DNA of 5,856 bases from Deltaproteobacteria bacterium (GTDB taxonomy: Bacteria > Myxococcota_A > Polyangia > Polyangiales > Houyiibacteriaceae): contig JAPUKT010000047.1 of the NCBI GenBank assembly GCA_027295555.1, positions 1-5,856 on the forward strand. The letters are read 5' to 3'. The first letter of the stretch is position 1; each line of letters begins with the position of its first letter. The translations under genes and the position numbers were made by a program. The notes under the pieces were generated by a model, which was given only the letters and a program-made list of their open reading frames with translations, was not told where the DNA came from and did not search any database. This document shows, in pieces, positions 5,135-5,856 of the stretch.

Positions 5135-5856
5135 ATGTCGGCGCCGGCGCCGACCGTGGTGGTGCTCACGGATGACGACGCGGGGCAGCGGATCGATCGT
5201 GTCCTTGCGAGACGCTGCCCAGAGTACTCGCGGAGCGCCCTGCAGCGCTGGATCGAGCAGGGCCGCATCGAACAAGCCGGCGAGGTAGTCTCCCGAAAGA
5301 CGAAGGCGTTGGCGGGGGCCGAAGTCACGATTCAACCCGCGCCCCCGCAGCAAATGAGCGCAGAGCCCCAGGCGATCCCGCTCGAGGTTCTCTACGAAGA
5401 TGAGCACCTCCTCGTCGTGGACAAGCCGGCCGGGCTCGTCGTGCACCCCGCACCTGGCCACCCCGACGGGACGCTCGTGAATGCGATTCTGTACCACGCG
5501 CAGGTTCATGGAGGCGCCGACCCGCTACGTCCCGGGATCGTCCACCGATTGGACAAGGATACGAGTGGCGTGATGGTTGTCGCGAAAGCCCCCGCAGCGC
5601 ACGAACTGCTGGTCGAGATGTTCCAGCGTCACAGCCTCGAACGAGCCTATCTCGCCATCGCGCTGGGCAGACCACCGCTGACGGCCACCTATGACACCTT
5701 CCATGCGCGGCATCCCGGCCATCGGAAGAAGTTCACCTCGAGAGGAGAACGCGGACGACGAGCCGTCACCCATCTCCAGACGGTCGAGCCGCTGCGTGGT
5801 GCCTCGCTCGTGTACTGCCGCTTGGAAACCGGGCGCACACACCAGATCCGCGTGCA
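5135..5856 (+). CDS. rluD: RluD-like 23S rRNA pseudouridine synthase, truncated at the right edge
   Basis: The 240 complete residues visible belong to the RluA/RluD family, which isomerises specific uridines to pseudouridine in large-subunit rRNA (for RluD, helix 69 of 23S rRNA). An S4 RNA-binding domain occupies about residues 17-65 (QRIDRVLARR, YSRSALQRWIEQGRI). The catalytic domain follows with LYEDEHLLVVDKPAGLVVHP (86-105), the signature HRLDKDTSG (137-145) whose Asp140 is the expected catalytic nucleophile, the ERAYLAIALG block (169-178) and the C-terminal GRTHQIRV (233-240), where the window ends. VVDKPAGLVVHPAPGHP and the lysine in HRLDKDTSG favour the RluD branch over RluA or RluC. 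About 80-90 residues are missing compared with the usual length of about 320. The ATG begins 3 nt after the DUF72 stop; the ribosome site is weak, which suggests coupling to that gene. The exact uridines modified cannot be read from the sequence. Confidence 0.93.
   Translation, partial: MSAPAPTVVVLTDDDAGQRIDRVLARRCPEYSRSALQRWIEQGRIEQAGEVVSRKTKALAGAEVTIQPAPPQQMSAEPQAIPLEVLYEDEHLLVVDKPAGLVVHPAPGHPDGTLVNAILYHAQVHGGADPLRPGIVHRLDKDTSGVMVVAKAPAAHELLVEMFQRHSLERAYLAIALGRPPLTATYDTFHARHPGHRKKFTSRGERGRRAVTHLQTVEPLRGASLVYCRLETGRTHQIRV

Noticed and set aside
1..5856. CRISPR array, tRNA or rRNA genes, insertion sequences, phage or toxin-antitoxin genes
   Set aside because: Reading both strands showed no regularly spaced repeats, no cloverleaf-like tRNA segments, no transposase or integrase motifs, and no pairs of small genes beyond those listed; nearly all bases are accounted for by the seven genes.

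Overview
The window is GC-rich bacterial DNA, densely packed with genes, using GTG as well as ATG starts and classical Shine-Dalgarno sites. The gene content (a stand-alone B12-type acyl-CoA mutase large subunit, TPR proteins with a membrane anchor, a compact DUF72 protein and an RluD-type pseudouridine synthase) together with the base composition suggests a deltaproteobacterium in the broad sense, such as a member of Myxococcota. That placement is an inference of low confidence; no marker gene here settles it.

Layout: positions 1-4385 hold five genes on the minus strand, read from right to left. They are a TPR / single-membrane-span / TPR protein (4385-3045), a small two-helix membrane protein (3032-2715), a soluble four-repeat TPR protein (2704-2186), an acyl-CoA mutase large subunit (2173-458), and the N-terminal part of an aminoglycoside-phosphotransferase-fold kinase that runs off the left edge (393-1). 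The first four are separated by only 12, 10 and 12 nt and probably form one transcript with translational coupling. The kinase follows after 64 nt that contain a short 12-bp tandem repeat. Positions 4386-4483 are a divergent intergenic region with a palindromic AGTATACT element that could serve as a -10 box on either strand. To its right, on the plus strand, are a DUF72 protein (4484-5131) and, 3 nt later, an RluD-like 23S rRNA pseudouridine synthase (5135 to the right edge, truncated).

How the genes work together: the mutase is the only clear metabolic enzyme. It aligns without gaps to the numbering of methylmalonyl-CoA mutase over the active site, but has Phe instead of Tyr89 and Gln instead of Arg207. 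Those are the two substitutions that distinguish isobutyryl-CoA mutase, so an annotation as methylmalonyl-CoA mutase would probably be wrong about the substrate. It has no B12-binding domain and needs a small subunit encoded elsewhere. The three genes upstream of it look like a cell-envelope or scaffolding set (TPR domains on both sides of the membrane plus a small membrane protein). Why they share a transcript with the mutase is not evident. I found no RNA genes, CRISPR arrays, insertion sequences or phage genes, and no clear novel defence or mobile system.
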